This document shows, in pieces, positions 9,765-20,700 of a stretch of DNA of 64,000 nucleotides. Position 1 is the stretch's first letter. Every line of letters begins with the position of its first letter. This DNA is from Pseudoalteromonas sp. MM1 (lineage in GTDB: Bacteria; Pseudomonadota; Gammaproteobacteria; Enterobacterales; Alteromonadaceae), in contig NZ_AP027922.1 in assembly GCF_030296835.1 (NCBI RefSeq), positions 2,294,001 through 2,358,000 of the forward strand, written 5' to 3'. Under the pieces are notes generated by a model. It saw only the letters and a program-made list of their open reading frames with translations. It had not been told where the DNA came from and searched no databases. The translations under genes were made by a program, and so were the position numbers.

Positions 9765-9787
9765 GTATTTATATAATTAAGATCTTA

Positions 9788-10810
<1,023 letters not shown>

Positions 10811-11057
10811 CTAAGCAAAACCAAGTTAAATTTAGTAAAACTTGGCAAAGTAAGCATGTATATTTTCATTATTCAAGCATTAAGGCTAGCACAATAAATC
10901 CGCTGCAGATAGCGATGTTTATTCAGGTTCAACTTATAATACATTATTCTTATATCTAATTTTTAACATATTTTTAAGTTAATCAGCGCAAAGCTACCCT
11001 CAAAGCATATATTTGATGTAATATAAAAAAATAGATTATGAATCCGAGAATTAAGCC

Positions 11058-11816
11058 ATGATCGTTTCGATTATAATTGTGCTTATAGTGGCACTGATAG
11101 TGATTGCACTGTGGGTAAGCGCTGTACAACAGCATAAAGAAAAGCAAGAAATTGAACGTCGCAAAGAATTAACAAAACAAAAAGCGATAATTGAAGAAAC
11201 CGAAGAAGCACTGATGAATAGCGCTAATATTCCGCTTTCTGAAAACATTATACGCGTTTTACAACGTAGATGTTACGAAGCACTAAACGCGATGGTAAAC
11301 CACTCACCTAATTCTAAAGCATTAAAAAGTAGAATGAACGAAGCTAAAGAAAAGCTAAGTGGTGCAGTTCAAGGTAATAGCAGCGACAATTTATCGTTAC
11401 CAAGTAACGATAAGCAGTTAGTGTCGCTAATTCAGGGCATAAAAAAGCTTAGAGCTATTATGCGCTCTGAGCACAGTAAAGGGCGTGTAGATAGCCAAGT
11501 ATTTGCAGCAGAAGATAAGCGCCTTGAAAAGTTACAGCTCAGAATTAATATAGAAAGCCAAATTAAACGCGGTTTATCTGCTCGTTCAGCGAGCATGGTG
11601 GGCTCTGCTAGGCAATATTTTGAAAAAGCCTATGCCACACTTAGTGCCGTTAGTTATTCTGATGAATACGTCAACGCAAAACGTCAAGAAGTTGAAGCCT
11701 ATTTAGAAGAAATAAGCAGCGAACTAAAAGCTTCAAACGCCACTGCCTTGAAGAAAAAAGCAGAAGCAGAGCAAGATGACTTAGACGTATTATTTGCACC
11801 TAAAAAGAAATGGTAA
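11058..11816 (+). CDS. Membrane-anchored coiled-coil protein of unknown function
   Basis: A 252-residue protein that I cannot assign. Residues 1-22 (MIVSIIIVLIVALIVIALWV) form a transmembrane anchor, after which the chain is almost wholly charged and helical: residues 24-60 and 120-245 are rich in Lys, Glu, Arg and Gln with heptad-like spacing. No enzymatic motif is seen. It would be an inner-membrane protein with a long cytoplasmic or periplasmic helical arm. It is monocistronic and closes with a clean terminator. Confidence 0.7.
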   Translation: MIVSIIIVLIVALIVIALWVSAVQQHKEKQEIERRKELTKQKAIIEETEEALMNSANIPLSENIIRVLQRRCYEALNAMVNHSPNSKALKSRMNEAKEKLSGAVQGNSSDNLSLPSNDKQLVSLIQGIKKLRAIMRSEHSKGRVDSQVFAAEDKRLEKLQLRINIESQIKRGLSARSASMVGSARQYFEKAYATLSAVSYSDEYVNAKRQEVEAYLEEISSELKASNATALKKKAEAEQDDLDVLFAPKKKW

Positions 11817-11833
11817 TTTTAAATACCCAAAAG

Positions 11834-11864
11834 AAAGCCCATGCATAATGTATGGGCTTTTTTG
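11834..11864 (+). terminator. Intrinsic terminator after the coiled-coil membrane protein
   Basis: A 9-bp stem AAAGCCCAT / ATGGGCTTT with extra pairing inside the loop, followed by TTTTTG. Confidence 0.87.
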
Positions 11865-12069
11865 TATCTGTTAAGCTGTTTTACCAATGGGTAAATACTA
11901 ACGTATTTTAAGGCACTACCTAGCGCTAACCACATTATAAACGCTCATTTGCCTCTGCATAGAAACGCAAGGTATAACAATGCAGTGGCAATAAGTGATA
12001 GCGACTAAATAATAAATGTTTATCCACCTTCAAATTAAATCTCTTAACTAAAAGAATGGACATTAGCTA

Positions 12070-13362
12070 CTACGATAAAAATGCAAACTTGATAATAAAT
12101 AACGCTGTTAAAATCCATACGCTAATACTCACTTGCTCACGTTTACCACATAGTACTTTAACCGCAGTATACGATATAAAACCAAGCGCAATACCGTGCG
12201 CAATAGAGAATGTAAGTGGCGTCATAAGTAGTACCACACTCACTGGAATTGCATCGCTCATGTCATCCCAGTTTACAAACTTAAGGTTTTGCAGCATTAA
12301 TACCGCAACGTATAAAATAGCACCCGCAGTCGCATAAGCCGGCACCATTTGCGCAAGCGGTGCAAAAAACATCATTAGTAAAAAGCATATACCCACTACA
12401 ACAGCTGTTAAACCAGTACGCCCACCAACCGATACACCGGCTACAGACTCAATATAAGACGTAGTGGTAGAAGTGCCTAACATTGCACCTGCAATAGTCG
12501 CTGTACTATCGGCACTTAAAGCACGCCCTAAACGTGGCATATTGCCTTCTTCATCGGCTAAACCTGCTTTTTGAGTTACCGCAACCAAGGTCCCTGATGT
12601 ATCAAATAAATCAACAAACAAAAACGCAAAAATTACACTCAGCATAGAAAGCTCAAAGGCCGCAGCAAAATCAAGTTGCATGAACGTAGGTAAAATAGAT
12701 GGTGGCATTGAAATTACGCCGTGGTATTTAACTAAGCCGAGGCTTAATGCAATGCCTGTTACTAACAAAATGCTAATAAGTACGCCGCTTTTTATATCAC
12801 GATAAAGCAAAGCTGCAATCACAAAAAAGCTCAAAATAGCGAGTAAAGGACCTGCCGATGTAATATCACCAAGCTGTACTAATGTAGCTGGGCTTGAAAC
12901 AATAATACCCGCATTTTTAAGTGCAATTAACGCTAAAAACGCACCAATACCAGTGGCAATAGCCTGCTTTAAAACTAGCGGTATAGCATTAATTATCCAC
13001 TCTCTAACCTTAAACAAACTTAATATTAAAAATATACAACCAGACATAAATACCGCACCTAATGCCGCTTGCCAGCTATAACCCATACCCAGTACAACAC
13101 CATAAGTAAAAAATGCGTTTAAACCCATGCCCGGCGCAAGTGCTAAAGGGTAATTAGCCCAAAGCCCCATAATAAAACAGCCAATTGCCGCTGCAATACA
13201 GGTAGCAACAAATGCAGCACCTTGATCCATACCTGCTTCAGCAAGCATTGCAGGGTTTACAAATACAATGTAAACCATAGTAATGAAAGTAGTGATTCCA
13301 GCAATGCTTTCGCGTCGCACAGTGGAGTTATTTTCGCGGAGTTTAAATAGAGCTTCGAGCAT
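12070..13362 (-). CDS. NCS2-family purine permease, AzgA (guanine/hypoxanthine/adenine) subgroup
   Basis: A 430-residue proton symporter for purine bases. The start FKLRENNSTVRRESIAGITT and the PAMLAEAGMDQGA, ALAPGMGLNAFF and FVDLFDTSGTLVAVTQ blocks are typical of the AzgA subgroup (E. coli GhxP/GhxQ/AdeP/AdeQ, Bacillus PbuG). About 12 hydrophobic segments are visible. AzgA members carry hypoxanthine, guanine or adenine rather than xanthine or uracil; which one cannot be told. It is monocistronic, facing away from the Sel1 gene. A 93-codon frame on the opposite strand inside its 3' end is a shadow. Confidence 0.92.
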   Translation of the reverse strand: MLEALFKLRENNSTVRRESIAGITTFITMVYIVFVNPAMLAEAGMDQGAAFVATCIAAAIGCFIMGLWANYPLALAPGMGLNAFFTYGVVLGMGYSWQAALGAVFMSGCIFLILSLFKVREWIINAIPLVLKQAIATGIGAFLALIALKNAGIIVSSPATLVQLGDITSAGPLLAILSFFVIAALLYRDIKSGVLISILLVTGIALSLGLVKYHGVISMPPSILPTFMQLDFAAAFELSMLSVIFAFLFVDLFDTSGTLVAVTQKAGLADEEGNMPRLGRALSADSTATIAGAMLGTSTTTSYIESVAGVSVGGRTGLTAVVVGICFLLMMFFAPLAQMVPAYATAGAILYVAVLMLQNLKFVNWDDMSDAIPVSVVLLMTPLTFSIAHGIALGFISYTAVKVLCGKREQVSISVWILTALFIIKFAFLS

Positions 13363-13479
13363 AATAGACTTGTGATAATAAAAAGTGACGTGATTTTACC
13401 ATAAAATTAAGTATAAACAGGACATTTTACCTTGCTATATACTAAACTGTTGACGTAGAAACTATAAAAAAGAAAGTAT

Positions 13480-13935
13480 ATGAATAACACTCAGCCTAGC
13501 GGACAAGACTTAGAGCAGCAATTAAACAATATTTTAGATTTTGTAACACAGCCTACAAACCACAGTGCTGACGACAATAGTGATGTAAGTGAACAAACAA
13601 CACTTAACAAAGCGCTGTATTATTTAAAGCATAACCAAGCACCGTTGGCAGCTAAGTGGATGCGCCTTACCGCAATGGCCGGAAATCATCGCGCCCAGTT
13701 TTATTTAGGGTTATTTTTTGTCAAAGGCCAAGGCGTACCAAAAAGTGTATTTCACGCTGCAGCATGGCTAAGTTTAGCCAGCAGCCAAGGCTATGAACCG
13801 GCAACCGCTGCATTAGATGATTTAAGAAAATATATCGATACCAAACGCTTTAAAGACGCTCAATGCTATGCAGCCAGTTTGTATGAGCAAATCCACCAAA
13901 TTCAATTTGCCCGCTTAGTTCCAAAAAATGACTAA
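13480..13935 (+). CDS. Small Sel1-like (TPR) repeat protein
   Basis: A 151-residue protein with an acidic, low-complexity first 45 residues, then Sel1-type repeats (ALYYLKHNQAPLAAKWMRLT; GNHRAQFYLGLFFVKGQGV; HAAAWLSLASSQGYEPA). Sel1 repeats mediate protein contacts. No signal peptide is seen, so it should be cytoplasmic. It is followed by a region crowded with CTGTATA half-sites and then a SulA-like gene, so it may lie at the edge of an SOS-controlled locus; this is only positional. Partner unknown. Confidence 0.8.
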   Translation: MNNTQPSGQDLEQQLNNILDFVTQPTNHSADDNSDVSEQTTLNKALYYLKHNQAPLAAKWMRLTAMAGNHRAQFYLGLFFVKGQGVPKSVFHAAAWLSLASSQGYEPATAALDDLRKYIDTKRFKDAQCYAASLYEQIHQIQFARLVPKND

Positions 13936-13938
13936 CTA

Positions 13939-14164
13939 CTGTATAGCTAACAGCTAAGTACTGTATAGCGCTGCTACACTTTATACAGTACTGCAAACAC
14001 CCTCAGCTTTCATTCACACGCCAAAAACATAAATATCTGTTTTTAAAGTGTTATTTTTAATTTTAATTTTTTAAAACCATTAACTGTATAAAAAATAGCA
14101 AAAAACGCTTGCACACAACAACTGTATAAACTACTGTATACATGTACTGTATATAAACCCAGTG
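13939..14164. promoter_or_regulatory. Cluster of seven CTGTATA half-sites upstream of the SulA-like gene
   Basis: The heptamer CTGTATA or its complement occurs at 13939, 13961, 13982 (reverse), 14084, 14122, 14134 and 14147. CTGTATA is the left half of the gammaproteobacterial LexA site. Only the last forms a full CTG-N10-CAG site. The 13939 copy forms CTG-N9-CAG, one base short. Confidence 0.6.
14145..14164 (+). promoter_or_regulatory. LexA (SOS) box upstream of sulA-like gene
   Basis: TACTGTATATAAACCCAGTG fits CTG-N10-CAG with the AT-rich core of the LexA consensus (TACTGTATATATATACAGTA). It ends 10 nt before the chosen ATG, so bound LexA would block transcription or elongation directly. 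Confidence 0.75.
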
Positions 14165-14174
14165 AGTGAGACCT

Positions 14175-14609
14175 ATGCTACAGCCAATTACCGTAAGAAC
14201 TGTTAAAAGCTACCAACAACATGATGAAAGTGAGTCGGTAAACTTAATAAAAGTAGAAGATGAAATTTCTGCTACGTTTGAGATGCTAAAAGTGTTGCAC
14301 CAATACAATAGCTCTAACGCGTGGACCTTACTAATTGCGCCCGACCATGTGCCTAGTAAAGCCTTGTTAGATAGTTGCTCTATAGATACCAGCAAACTGC
14401 TTGTAATAAGACAAAAGCATTTAGTAAATTTAGAGTATGTGCTTAACTCAGCACTTCATAATGGTAATTTTGCAGCCATTATTACGTGGACCGATATAGT
14501 AAGTGAGCAGCAACTTGTTAACTTATCGCTTAATTTAAACAAAAGAAGCGCTAAGCTATTTTGCTTTACTAAAAAAACCAGCACTACAGCAATATCACTT
14601 ACTCAATAA
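14175..14609 (+). CDS. sulA: SulA-like SOS cell-division inhibitor
   Basis: SulA binds FtsZ and stops division during DNA damage. The 144-residue product resembles the SulA core in order and spacing: WTLLIAPDHVPSKALLDSC, then the TSKLLVIRQKH segment, then YVLNSALHNGNFAAIITW, the conserved block where E. coli SulA has a similar 'alrtGNysvVigW'. The C-terminus (LFCFTKK) matches the position of 'GFIMRP'. A LexA box lies just before the gene, which strongly supports the call. The GTG at 14166 would overlap the operator; ATG 14175 is preferred. It is not beside lexA, unlike in Shewanella. An ImuA/RecA-like relative remains possible. Confidence 0.72.
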   Translation: MLQPITVRTVKSYQQHDESESVNLIKVEDEISATFEMLKVLHQYNSSNAWTLLIAPDHVPSKALLDSCSIDTSKLLVIRQKHLVNLEYVLNSALHNGNFAAIITWTDIVSEQQLVNLSLNLNKRSAKLFCFTKKTSTTAISLTQ

Positions 14610-14651
14610 GCTTGGTAAAATACATTTTTAATCTATGTTAATTAGTATTTT

Positions 14652-15131
14652 ATGAGTGTAACCAGTACCAGCGCTTGCTTATGCAACAGTCAGCTTAATT
14701 ATGGCGACTGTTGCCAACCTTATCATCTTGATATAAAAACCCCAGAAACACCTGAGCAACTAATGCGTTCGCGCTTTAGTGCTTATGCATTAAAAAATGC
14801 ATCTTATGTATTTAAAACTTACGCCAAAGAAAAACAAGCACAAAACCCAGTAAATGAAATTGCTGACTTTGCCAATAGCTGCCGCTTTGTAAAATTAGTT
14901 GTGCGCGATACGCAGCAAAGTGATGAGCGAGGTTATGTTGCCTTTAACGCATATTATTTTTACCAAAACTTATATTGTGAGCTAGATGAGAAATCAGACT
15001 TTATAAAAGAAGACGGTGAATGGCGATATTTAGAGGGTATTATTAATCCGGTCGCCGATATAAAAGTTGCCAGAAACGATCCCTGTCCATGCGCAAGCGG
15101 TAAAAAATATAAAAAGTGTCACAGTGTATAA
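14652..15131 (+). CDS. ychJ: YchJ family protein with two SEC-C zinc motifs
   Basis: A 159-residue UPF0225/YchJ protein. It carries an N-terminal cysteine motif (CLCNSQLNYGDCCQPYH, residues 10-26) and a C-terminal SEC-C motif (NDPCPCASGKKYKKCH), both expected to bind zinc, around a small NTF2-like domain (SRFSAYALKNASYVFKTY). Such proteins are widespread in proteobacteria; the biochemical role is not established. It starts 42 nt after sulA and could be read through from the SOS promoter. Confidence 0.92.
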   Translation: MSVTSTSACLCNSQLNYGDCCQPYHLDIKTPETPEQLMRSRFSAYALKNASYVFKTYAKEKQAQNPVNEIADFANSCRFVKLVVRDTQQSDERGYVAFNAYYFYQNLYCELDEKSDFIKEDGEWRYLEGIINPVADIKVARNDPCPCASGKKYKKCHSV

Positions 15132-15170
15132 AGTAAGCTAAACACTTAGAAAAAAAATAGCGTCTTATTT

Positions 15171-15334
15171 AATACCATTAATCCGCTTAATGAAGTGACC
15201 TATTTTGAGGATGGAAAAACGTGTTGATAGCTAGGCAAAAAATTGCTCTTAAGTTATTATAAATGAGAATTTTTTAACGCTGATAGCCCACATGTAGCCT
15301 CTCAAAATGATTAAGCATTATTGCTAAATGCTAT
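15171..15334. repeat. Dispersed palindromic element, copy A1 (diverged)
   Basis: About 164 bp sharing long stretches with 43377-43585 and 57716-57877: 'CTATTTTGAGGATGGAAAAA', 'CGTGTTGATAGCTAGGCAAA' and 'AAATGAGAATTTTTTAACGC'. The ends (AATACCATTAATCCGCTT and ATTATTGCTAAATGCTATAA) are decayed forms of the ATACCAATT termini. The halves are partly self-complementary, so the whole unit can fold into a long hairpin. No coding capacity. Confidence 0.85.
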
Positions 15335-15425
15335 AAGCGCTACTTTATATCACTAAATATATTAATAACTGCCATAAACAAAAAATGGACCATTTAGGTC
15401 CATTTTCTACAATATTGCTATTGGT

Positions 15426-15728
15426 TTATTCATCATCATCTAAATCGTACGATTCACGCTGCGCAGGTCTAGCTAAAATCTCAACATAGAATGAAGTAAG
15501 CGCCTGCTTTTCGATTTCGCTGATCTTGTTGTTAATTTCAGCTACGTGAACAACTTCTGCATCATCGGCACTTGTGCCAAACTTACAGTCAAATGCCCAG
15601 TAATCAGCTTCAACAGGTAGCGTTTTATTGCGCTCTCTTTTCAAATATTTTTTCACTTCATGCTTTGCAGCATCAACCATACGAGGGTATTTGATTTTCT
15701 CGTGATTTAGCGTGAATGTTTTCTTCAT
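15426..15728 (-). CDS. DUF6172 family small protein
   Basis: A 100-residue cytoplasmic protein starting MKKTFTLNHEKIKYPRMVDA and containing KHEVKKYLKRERNKTLP and the DYWAFDCKFG segment, a pattern I associate with the uncharacterised family DUF6172. It is basic in the N-terminal half and acidic at the C-terminus (SYDLDDDE). Monocistronic. Function unknown; the family name is from memory. Confidence 0.8.
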   Translation of the reverse strand: MKKTFTLNHEKIKYPRMVDAAKHEVKKYLKRERNKTLPVEADYWAFDCKFGTSADDAEVVHVAEINNKISEIEKQALTSFYVEILARPAQRESYDLDDDE

Positions 15729-15917
15729 TACGTTCCTAATTACCTTGATTTAATGATAATGGCACTCAAGTCATACCATTTGCAGCCATTATAGCAATTG
15801 CATTTAATTTGTGGATGCTTTTTTTAAACAAAAAAGGAATTGTTCTATTTTATTGCATAACCGATTATTAAATATAAGGTGTTTTAAGCTTTTAAAACGC
15901 ACGAGTGTTAAATTATT

Positions 15918-16445
15918 TTATGCGTTAGCAACAAGCAATGGCTTATGTATAGCCTCATTAGTTAAATCGTCATAAAATGCGGCGGCGTCCATTTGTGGAC
16001 TTGCAAGCGCGGTGTGCGTGTCATTTAAGCGCCTGCGTACTGATGGTTCACAATTCTCGATTACCGTTAAAGGGATATGTAACTTGTCATCTCTAATCGC
16101 TAGTGGCTCAGGGTTTAAGCAGTGACTTAATTTTATTGCTTTCATACCTGCTTGTTCGCCTTGTTGAACAATCACAGACGCGTGCTCTTGCCCTATGCTC
16201 ATATCAAATTTTTCGGGGGCTAATAATTGCTTTGGCCCAGCACCAAAGCGCTTCCTTAACTGTTCTTCGTCTACATAAGCACTATGCGTTTCACTTTTTG
16301 GTAAGTGAAATTGACTAAAATCCAGCGCATCGTGCGATAGCATCGCTAATAAAAGTGAAAATTCGCCTCTGCGATTTTCATGCACACTTTTATTTAGCCT
16401 GGTCTTTAGTTGACTCTCTGTGATTAACAAATCATCGATTTGCAT
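15918..16445 (-). CDS. Conserved hypothetical protein resembling the VC2046/SO_2500 family
   Basis: A 175-residue soluble protein with no enzymatic motif visible. Its N-terminal half (LNKSVHENRRGEFSLLLAMLSHDALD) resembles the VC2046/SO_2500 family of Vibrio, Shewanella and Alteromonadales, for which no function is known to me. It lies just upstream of, and divergent from, the tRNA-Tyr pair. Family assignment is from memory and moderate. Confidence 0.65.
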   Translation of the reverse strand: MQIDDLLITESQLKTRLNKSVHENRRGEFSLLLAMLSHDALDFSQFHLPKSETHSAYVDEEQLRKRFGAGPKQLLAPEKFDMSIGQEHASVIVQQGEQAGMKAIKLSHCLNPEPLAIRDDKLHIPLTVIENCEPSVRRRLNDTHTALASPQMDAAAFYDDLTNEAIHKPLLVANA

Positions 16446-16514
16446 AGTCTTTAGCCGATAATGATAACTGGTAGATATTTATCGGCTTTATTTCAAATTT
16501 CTTTAGCTTTTTTC

Positions 16515-16542
16515 TTTACTTAAATACGCAGTTTGCTATTAT
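16515..16542 (+). promoter_or_regulatory. Probable sigma70 promoter of the tRNA-Tyr pair
   Basis: TTTACT and TATTAT are separated by 16 bp and followed by a GC-rich discriminator (CAGCGCCG), as usual for stringently controlled stable RNA genes. The first tRNA begins 15 nt later. The -35 match is only partial. Confidence 0.5.
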
Positions 16543-16557
16543 CAGCGCCGTTGCATT

Positions 16558-16642
16558 GGAGGGGTTCCCGAGCGGCCAAAGGGATCAGACTGTAAATCTG
16601 ACGGCTCAGCCTTCGCTGGTTCGAATCCAGCTCCCTCCACCA
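16558..16642 (+). tRNA. tRNA-Tyr (anticodon GTA), copy 1
   Basis: An 85-nt class II tRNA with a long variable arm, GGAGGGG acceptor, anticodon loop CTGTAAA, TTCGAATC T-loop and an encoded CCA. It decodes UAU/UAC as tyrosine. Confidence 0.97.
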
Positions 16643-16690
16643 CTTTTCTTACCGCAAAGTTAAGTGGGGCCAAATGTGACAAAATAGTGT

Positions 16691-16775
16691 GGAGGGGTTC
16701 CCGAGCGGCCAAAGGGATCAGACTGTAAATCTGACGGCTCAGCCTTCGCTGGTTCGAATCCAGCTCCCTCCACCA
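16691..16775 (+). tRNA. tRNA-Tyr (anticodon GTA), copy 2
   Basis: Identical in sequence to the first copy and 48 nt downstream, so the two are probably processed from one transcript. It includes the encoded CCA. Confidence 0.97.
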
Positions 16776-16823
16776 CTTCTTATTTTCTATATCTTCTTCG
16801 CTTCTATCTAAATCATTTTCAGA

Positions 16824-17516
16824 CTAATTATCAAATACCCACTGTAATGTTGCTCCGTGGTTTTTAAGCCATGCGGATGCAGATTTATAATCGGGATAAA
16901 ATTTAGCTACGCGCTTCCAAAAAGCGTTGCTGTGGTTTAAATGCTTTAAATGAGCCAATTCGTGCACAATAACATAATCAATTATATGCTGAGGTGCCCC
17001 AACAAGGTTAAGGCTAAAGGTTAGCTCTCGTCGAGAATTACAACTTCCCCACTTACGTTTATAATTTCCAATCGTCAATTTAGTCGGTAATGCTTCTGAC
17101 ATCTGTTGGCAATAATAAGCCAAGCGCATTTCAATGTAGTTTGTTAGCGTTTCTTCAAGAGCAAGGCAAAGTAGCTGCTTGCGTTTATCAAGCTGTTTGG
17201 TTACTCGATTAGAAGTGTAAATAGTAAACACGCTATCGGATTGCTGAACATGCGAGCGTGCCCCTTTAGCAAAAGTAATAGTATATGGCTTAGCAAAAAC
17301 CATTATTTGCTGGTTTTTAAACGGGTGTTGTTGATTATCAATAGCGTTAAGTTGTTTATGTAATTGCGCAGTTACCCACTCTTTTTTACTAAACAGCCAT
17401 TGTTCTATTTGTAGTTTTGGGACGTGTGTAGGTGCATAAACAGTAACTAGTTTTTTGCTTACTTTTATTGCCACTGTTTTACGCCTAGTGCTGCGCTTTA
17501 ACTGATACTCAAACAA
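16824..17516 (-). CDS. YgjP-like (DUF45) metal-dependent hydrolase
   Basis: A 230-residue protein of the YgjP/SprT-like group with a zincin motif HELAHLKHLNHSNAFW near residue 185, where the HExxH histidines and the later His are expected to bind zinc. The preceding KRKWGSCNSRRELTFSLNL block is typical of the family. In restriction loci such proteins accompany type I enzymes, but no hsd genes are nearby, so it is a housekeeping-type orphan here. It converges on the tRNA-Tyr pair. Substrate unknown. Confidence 0.88.
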   Translation of the reverse strand: MFEYQLKRSTRRKTVAIKVSKKLVTVYAPTHVPKLQIEQWLFSKKEWVTAQLHKQLNAIDNQQHPFKNQQIMVFAKPYTITFAKGARSHVQQSDSVFTIYTSNRVTKQLDKRKQLLCLALEETLTNYIEMRLAYYCQQMSEALPTKLTIGNYKRKWGSCNSRRELTFSLNLVGAPQHIIDYVIVHELAHLKHLNHSNAFWKRVAKFYPDYKSASAWLKNHGATLQWVFDN

Positions 17517-17783
17517 GGTGTATGCTCTAAATATAAATAAAAGCCTATTATAAAGCCTTATTTAATCAATGCAGTTATTTACAGATAAATAAATGGGCTC
17601 AGTATTTTTTATTGTATTCATTAACTCAAAATAACGCCTTATTAATAAAGCGTGCTGCATATGTTAATATTTTAAAAAGAAAAGGTAACTTCACAGATTT
17701 ATAGTATAAATAATTAGATTAACAGTTTATTTATATAATAAATCTATTAAACTAGTTCAATAAAGATACTAATTAGAGTCATT

Positions 17784-20700
17784 ATGCTCTCCGCATTTTT
17801 TATAACCGACCAAGATCCGAGCCTCATTATAAATGGTGCATACAACCCTATACTGGTTAGCTTATCGGTTATTACCGCTATTTTTGCTGCCTTTTTTACC
17901 GTATGGTTAATTGATGTAGCAAAACAAACACAGTTCGAAAGCTATAAACGCTTAGCCAATGTAACCGGTGCCACAGTTTTATCGGCCGGTATCTGGAGCA
18001 TGCATTTTATAGGTATGTTGGCTTTTTCGTTATGTACAGACATTAGCTATGATCCGCTCATAACCCTCTTATCTTTTTTACCTGCATTTATTGCATGTCA
18101 ATATGCCTTTTCGATTTTAGTAAAATCGCAAGGCTCGTTCAAACACCTTTTTATTTGCTCTATTTTACTCGGCGCAGGTATTGGTACAATGCACTACAGC
18201 GGCATGGCAGCAATGCAACTAGCCCCGTTATTACGTTACGACCCTGCTATGTTTGCTTTATCAATTGTGGTCGCTGTTGGTTTATCGTTTATAGCGCTTT
18301 TTACGCGTTATCATTTAACACGTTTACTCCCTAATTTATCACAGATACAAGCTCGCGTTATTACCGCTGTCATATTAGGAACTGCGGTGGCAGGCATGCA
18401 CTACATGGGGATGGCCGCTACCCGCTTTGTTGCAACCTCACCGCTTTTACCCGATTACCAAAAATCAACCACTGAGCTTGCTTTTGTCGCCATAGCGGTA
18501 GCTACTGCAACAGTTGCTATAACCTGTGTTATTGCAGTTATAAATGGCATGGTTAGATACCGCCTACTGCTTGAAGAAAAATCGGCTGATGAATCTCGAC
18601 TAAATGCTATTTTAGGCACTGCTATTGATGGCATTGTGACTATAGATCACACCGGTATAATTTTGAGTTTTAATGATGCTGCTAGCAAAATTTTTGGGTG
18701 GCGGGAAAGCGATGTTCAGGGTCAAAATGTAAAAATGCTCATGGCTGATGAAATCGCTCGTCACCACGATGGGTATTTGTCTAACGCCAAAAATGTAGAC
18801 CTAGGTAAAGTAATCGGTATAAATAGAGATGTGTCAGCCAAACACAAAGATGGCCACCTCTTCCCTATTCGCTTAGGCATTGGAGAGGTTAATCAACCCG
18901 ACCACATGCCATTATATGTTGGTTTTATTACCGATTTAACCGAGCAACGCGCTATGCAACAAAGTCTTATTGAAAAAGAGCAAAAGTACCGCTCTTTAAT
19001 GGACAATATGCCAGGCGCTGCTTTTCGTTGTAAGTACGATAAAAACTGGAGCATGTTATTTATCAGCCCTATAGTGGCTGAGCTAACCGGCTACACACCA
19101 GAAGAGTTCACAGAAAGCTGCATTGAATTTAATGATCTTATTTTAAAAACAGATCAGCCAACGGTTAACGAAGCTGTAGCGCAAGCTTTGACCTCGAGTT
19201 TAAAGTACTCGGTAGAATACCGTATTCGCCACCGTAACGGTAAAGTTGTTTGGGTATTAGATAAAGGCAGTCTTACCTGTGATAAAGACAATGACCCTCA
19301 ATGGATAGACGGGGTATTAGTAGATATTACAGAGCAAAAAGAATACGAAGACAAGCTAGAGCAAGCTAAATTACAAGCTGAAGAAGCAGCGCACGCAAAA
19401 CAAGCGTTTATGGCTAATATGAGCCATGAGATCCGTACGCCAATGAATTCTATAATCGGTTTTAGCGACCTACTGATGGATACACCGTTAAACCAAGAAC
19501 AGCAAAAACACTTAGTTACTGTAAATAATGCAGCACGTTCATTATTAAGACTCCTTAACGAAGTGCTTGATACCGCAAAGCTCGAGCGCGGAAAGCTAAC
19601 TATTGAACCAGTCCACTTTAGTTTGAAGCAAGTACTCGACAGCATTATTTCGACATTTTGGCTCGAAGCAAAAAAGAAAGACCTACGTTTAAAATTAAAC
19701 ATTAAAGACTCTGTTGCCACAACCTACTATGGTGACCCAGATAGGTTAAGGCAAATTTTAACTAACCTCATCGGTAACGCGATTAAATTTACCGAGCAAG
19801 GTTCGGTTGAGCTAACTGTAAGCACAACGCAAACCGATCAACTCTTTTTTGAAGTGCAAGATACAGGTATAGGTATTGCTAAAGACCGCGTTAAAGCTAT
19901 ATTTCAGCCGTTTGTTCAGGCCGATGGCACCACTACTCGTCGCTTTGGCGGTACAGGCCTGGGAACAACCATTAGTAAACAATTAGTAGAGCTGATGGGC
20001 GGCACTATAAACCTAGTCAGTGAAGAAAACAAAGGCACCTGCTTTTATTTCTCTTTACCTCTTAAACAAGGCGATGCAGAAAAAATAGATCATTTCGATG
20101 GACTGCACACTCAATTACCATCGCTAAGGGTACTTGTGGTGGACGATATTGAGCAAAACACTGAGCTGCTCTCGTTATTACTTTCTAAAGATCAACATTT
20201 GGTAAGCAAAGCAAGCAACGGTTTAGAGGCTATTGCAATATTCGAGAAGCAAGATTTTGATGTAATTCTAATGGATATTCACATGCCTGAGTGTGATGGC
20301 ATAGAAGCAACCACAAAAATTAGAGCCATAGAAAAGCAAAGGCAGCTTAAATTTACCCCCATTATTGCACTAACGGCCAGCGTCCTACAACAGGATAAAC
20401 TTACAGCTAAACGTGCTGGCATGAATGGCTTTGCTAATAAGCCTATAGATATAAACCAGCTTAACCAAGAAATTGCGCAGGTGCTTGGCTTAGGTATTGC
20501 TAAAGATATGGTTATTAGCCAATCAGACCCTGAGGCTAAACACATCGACTTTGAAAAAGGTGTGATGCTTTGGGGTAATAAATGCAAGCAGTTAACCGAA
20601 ATTGCCAAATTTATAAGTGACAGCAATAGGCGATTTGATATTTTATTTAATAATAAGTTATCTGAGATTAAAGACGCCAACAGCCTAATACATACCCTTA

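Noticed and set aside
12056..12337. 93-codon plus-strand frame at the 3' end of the purine permease
   Set aside because: Antisense to the permease C-terminus, with no homology that I can see.
16824..17516. YgjP-like gene as sign of a type I restriction or defence locus
   Set aside because: No hsdRMS, nuclease or helicase genes surround it; neighbours are tRNAs and a sensor kinase.
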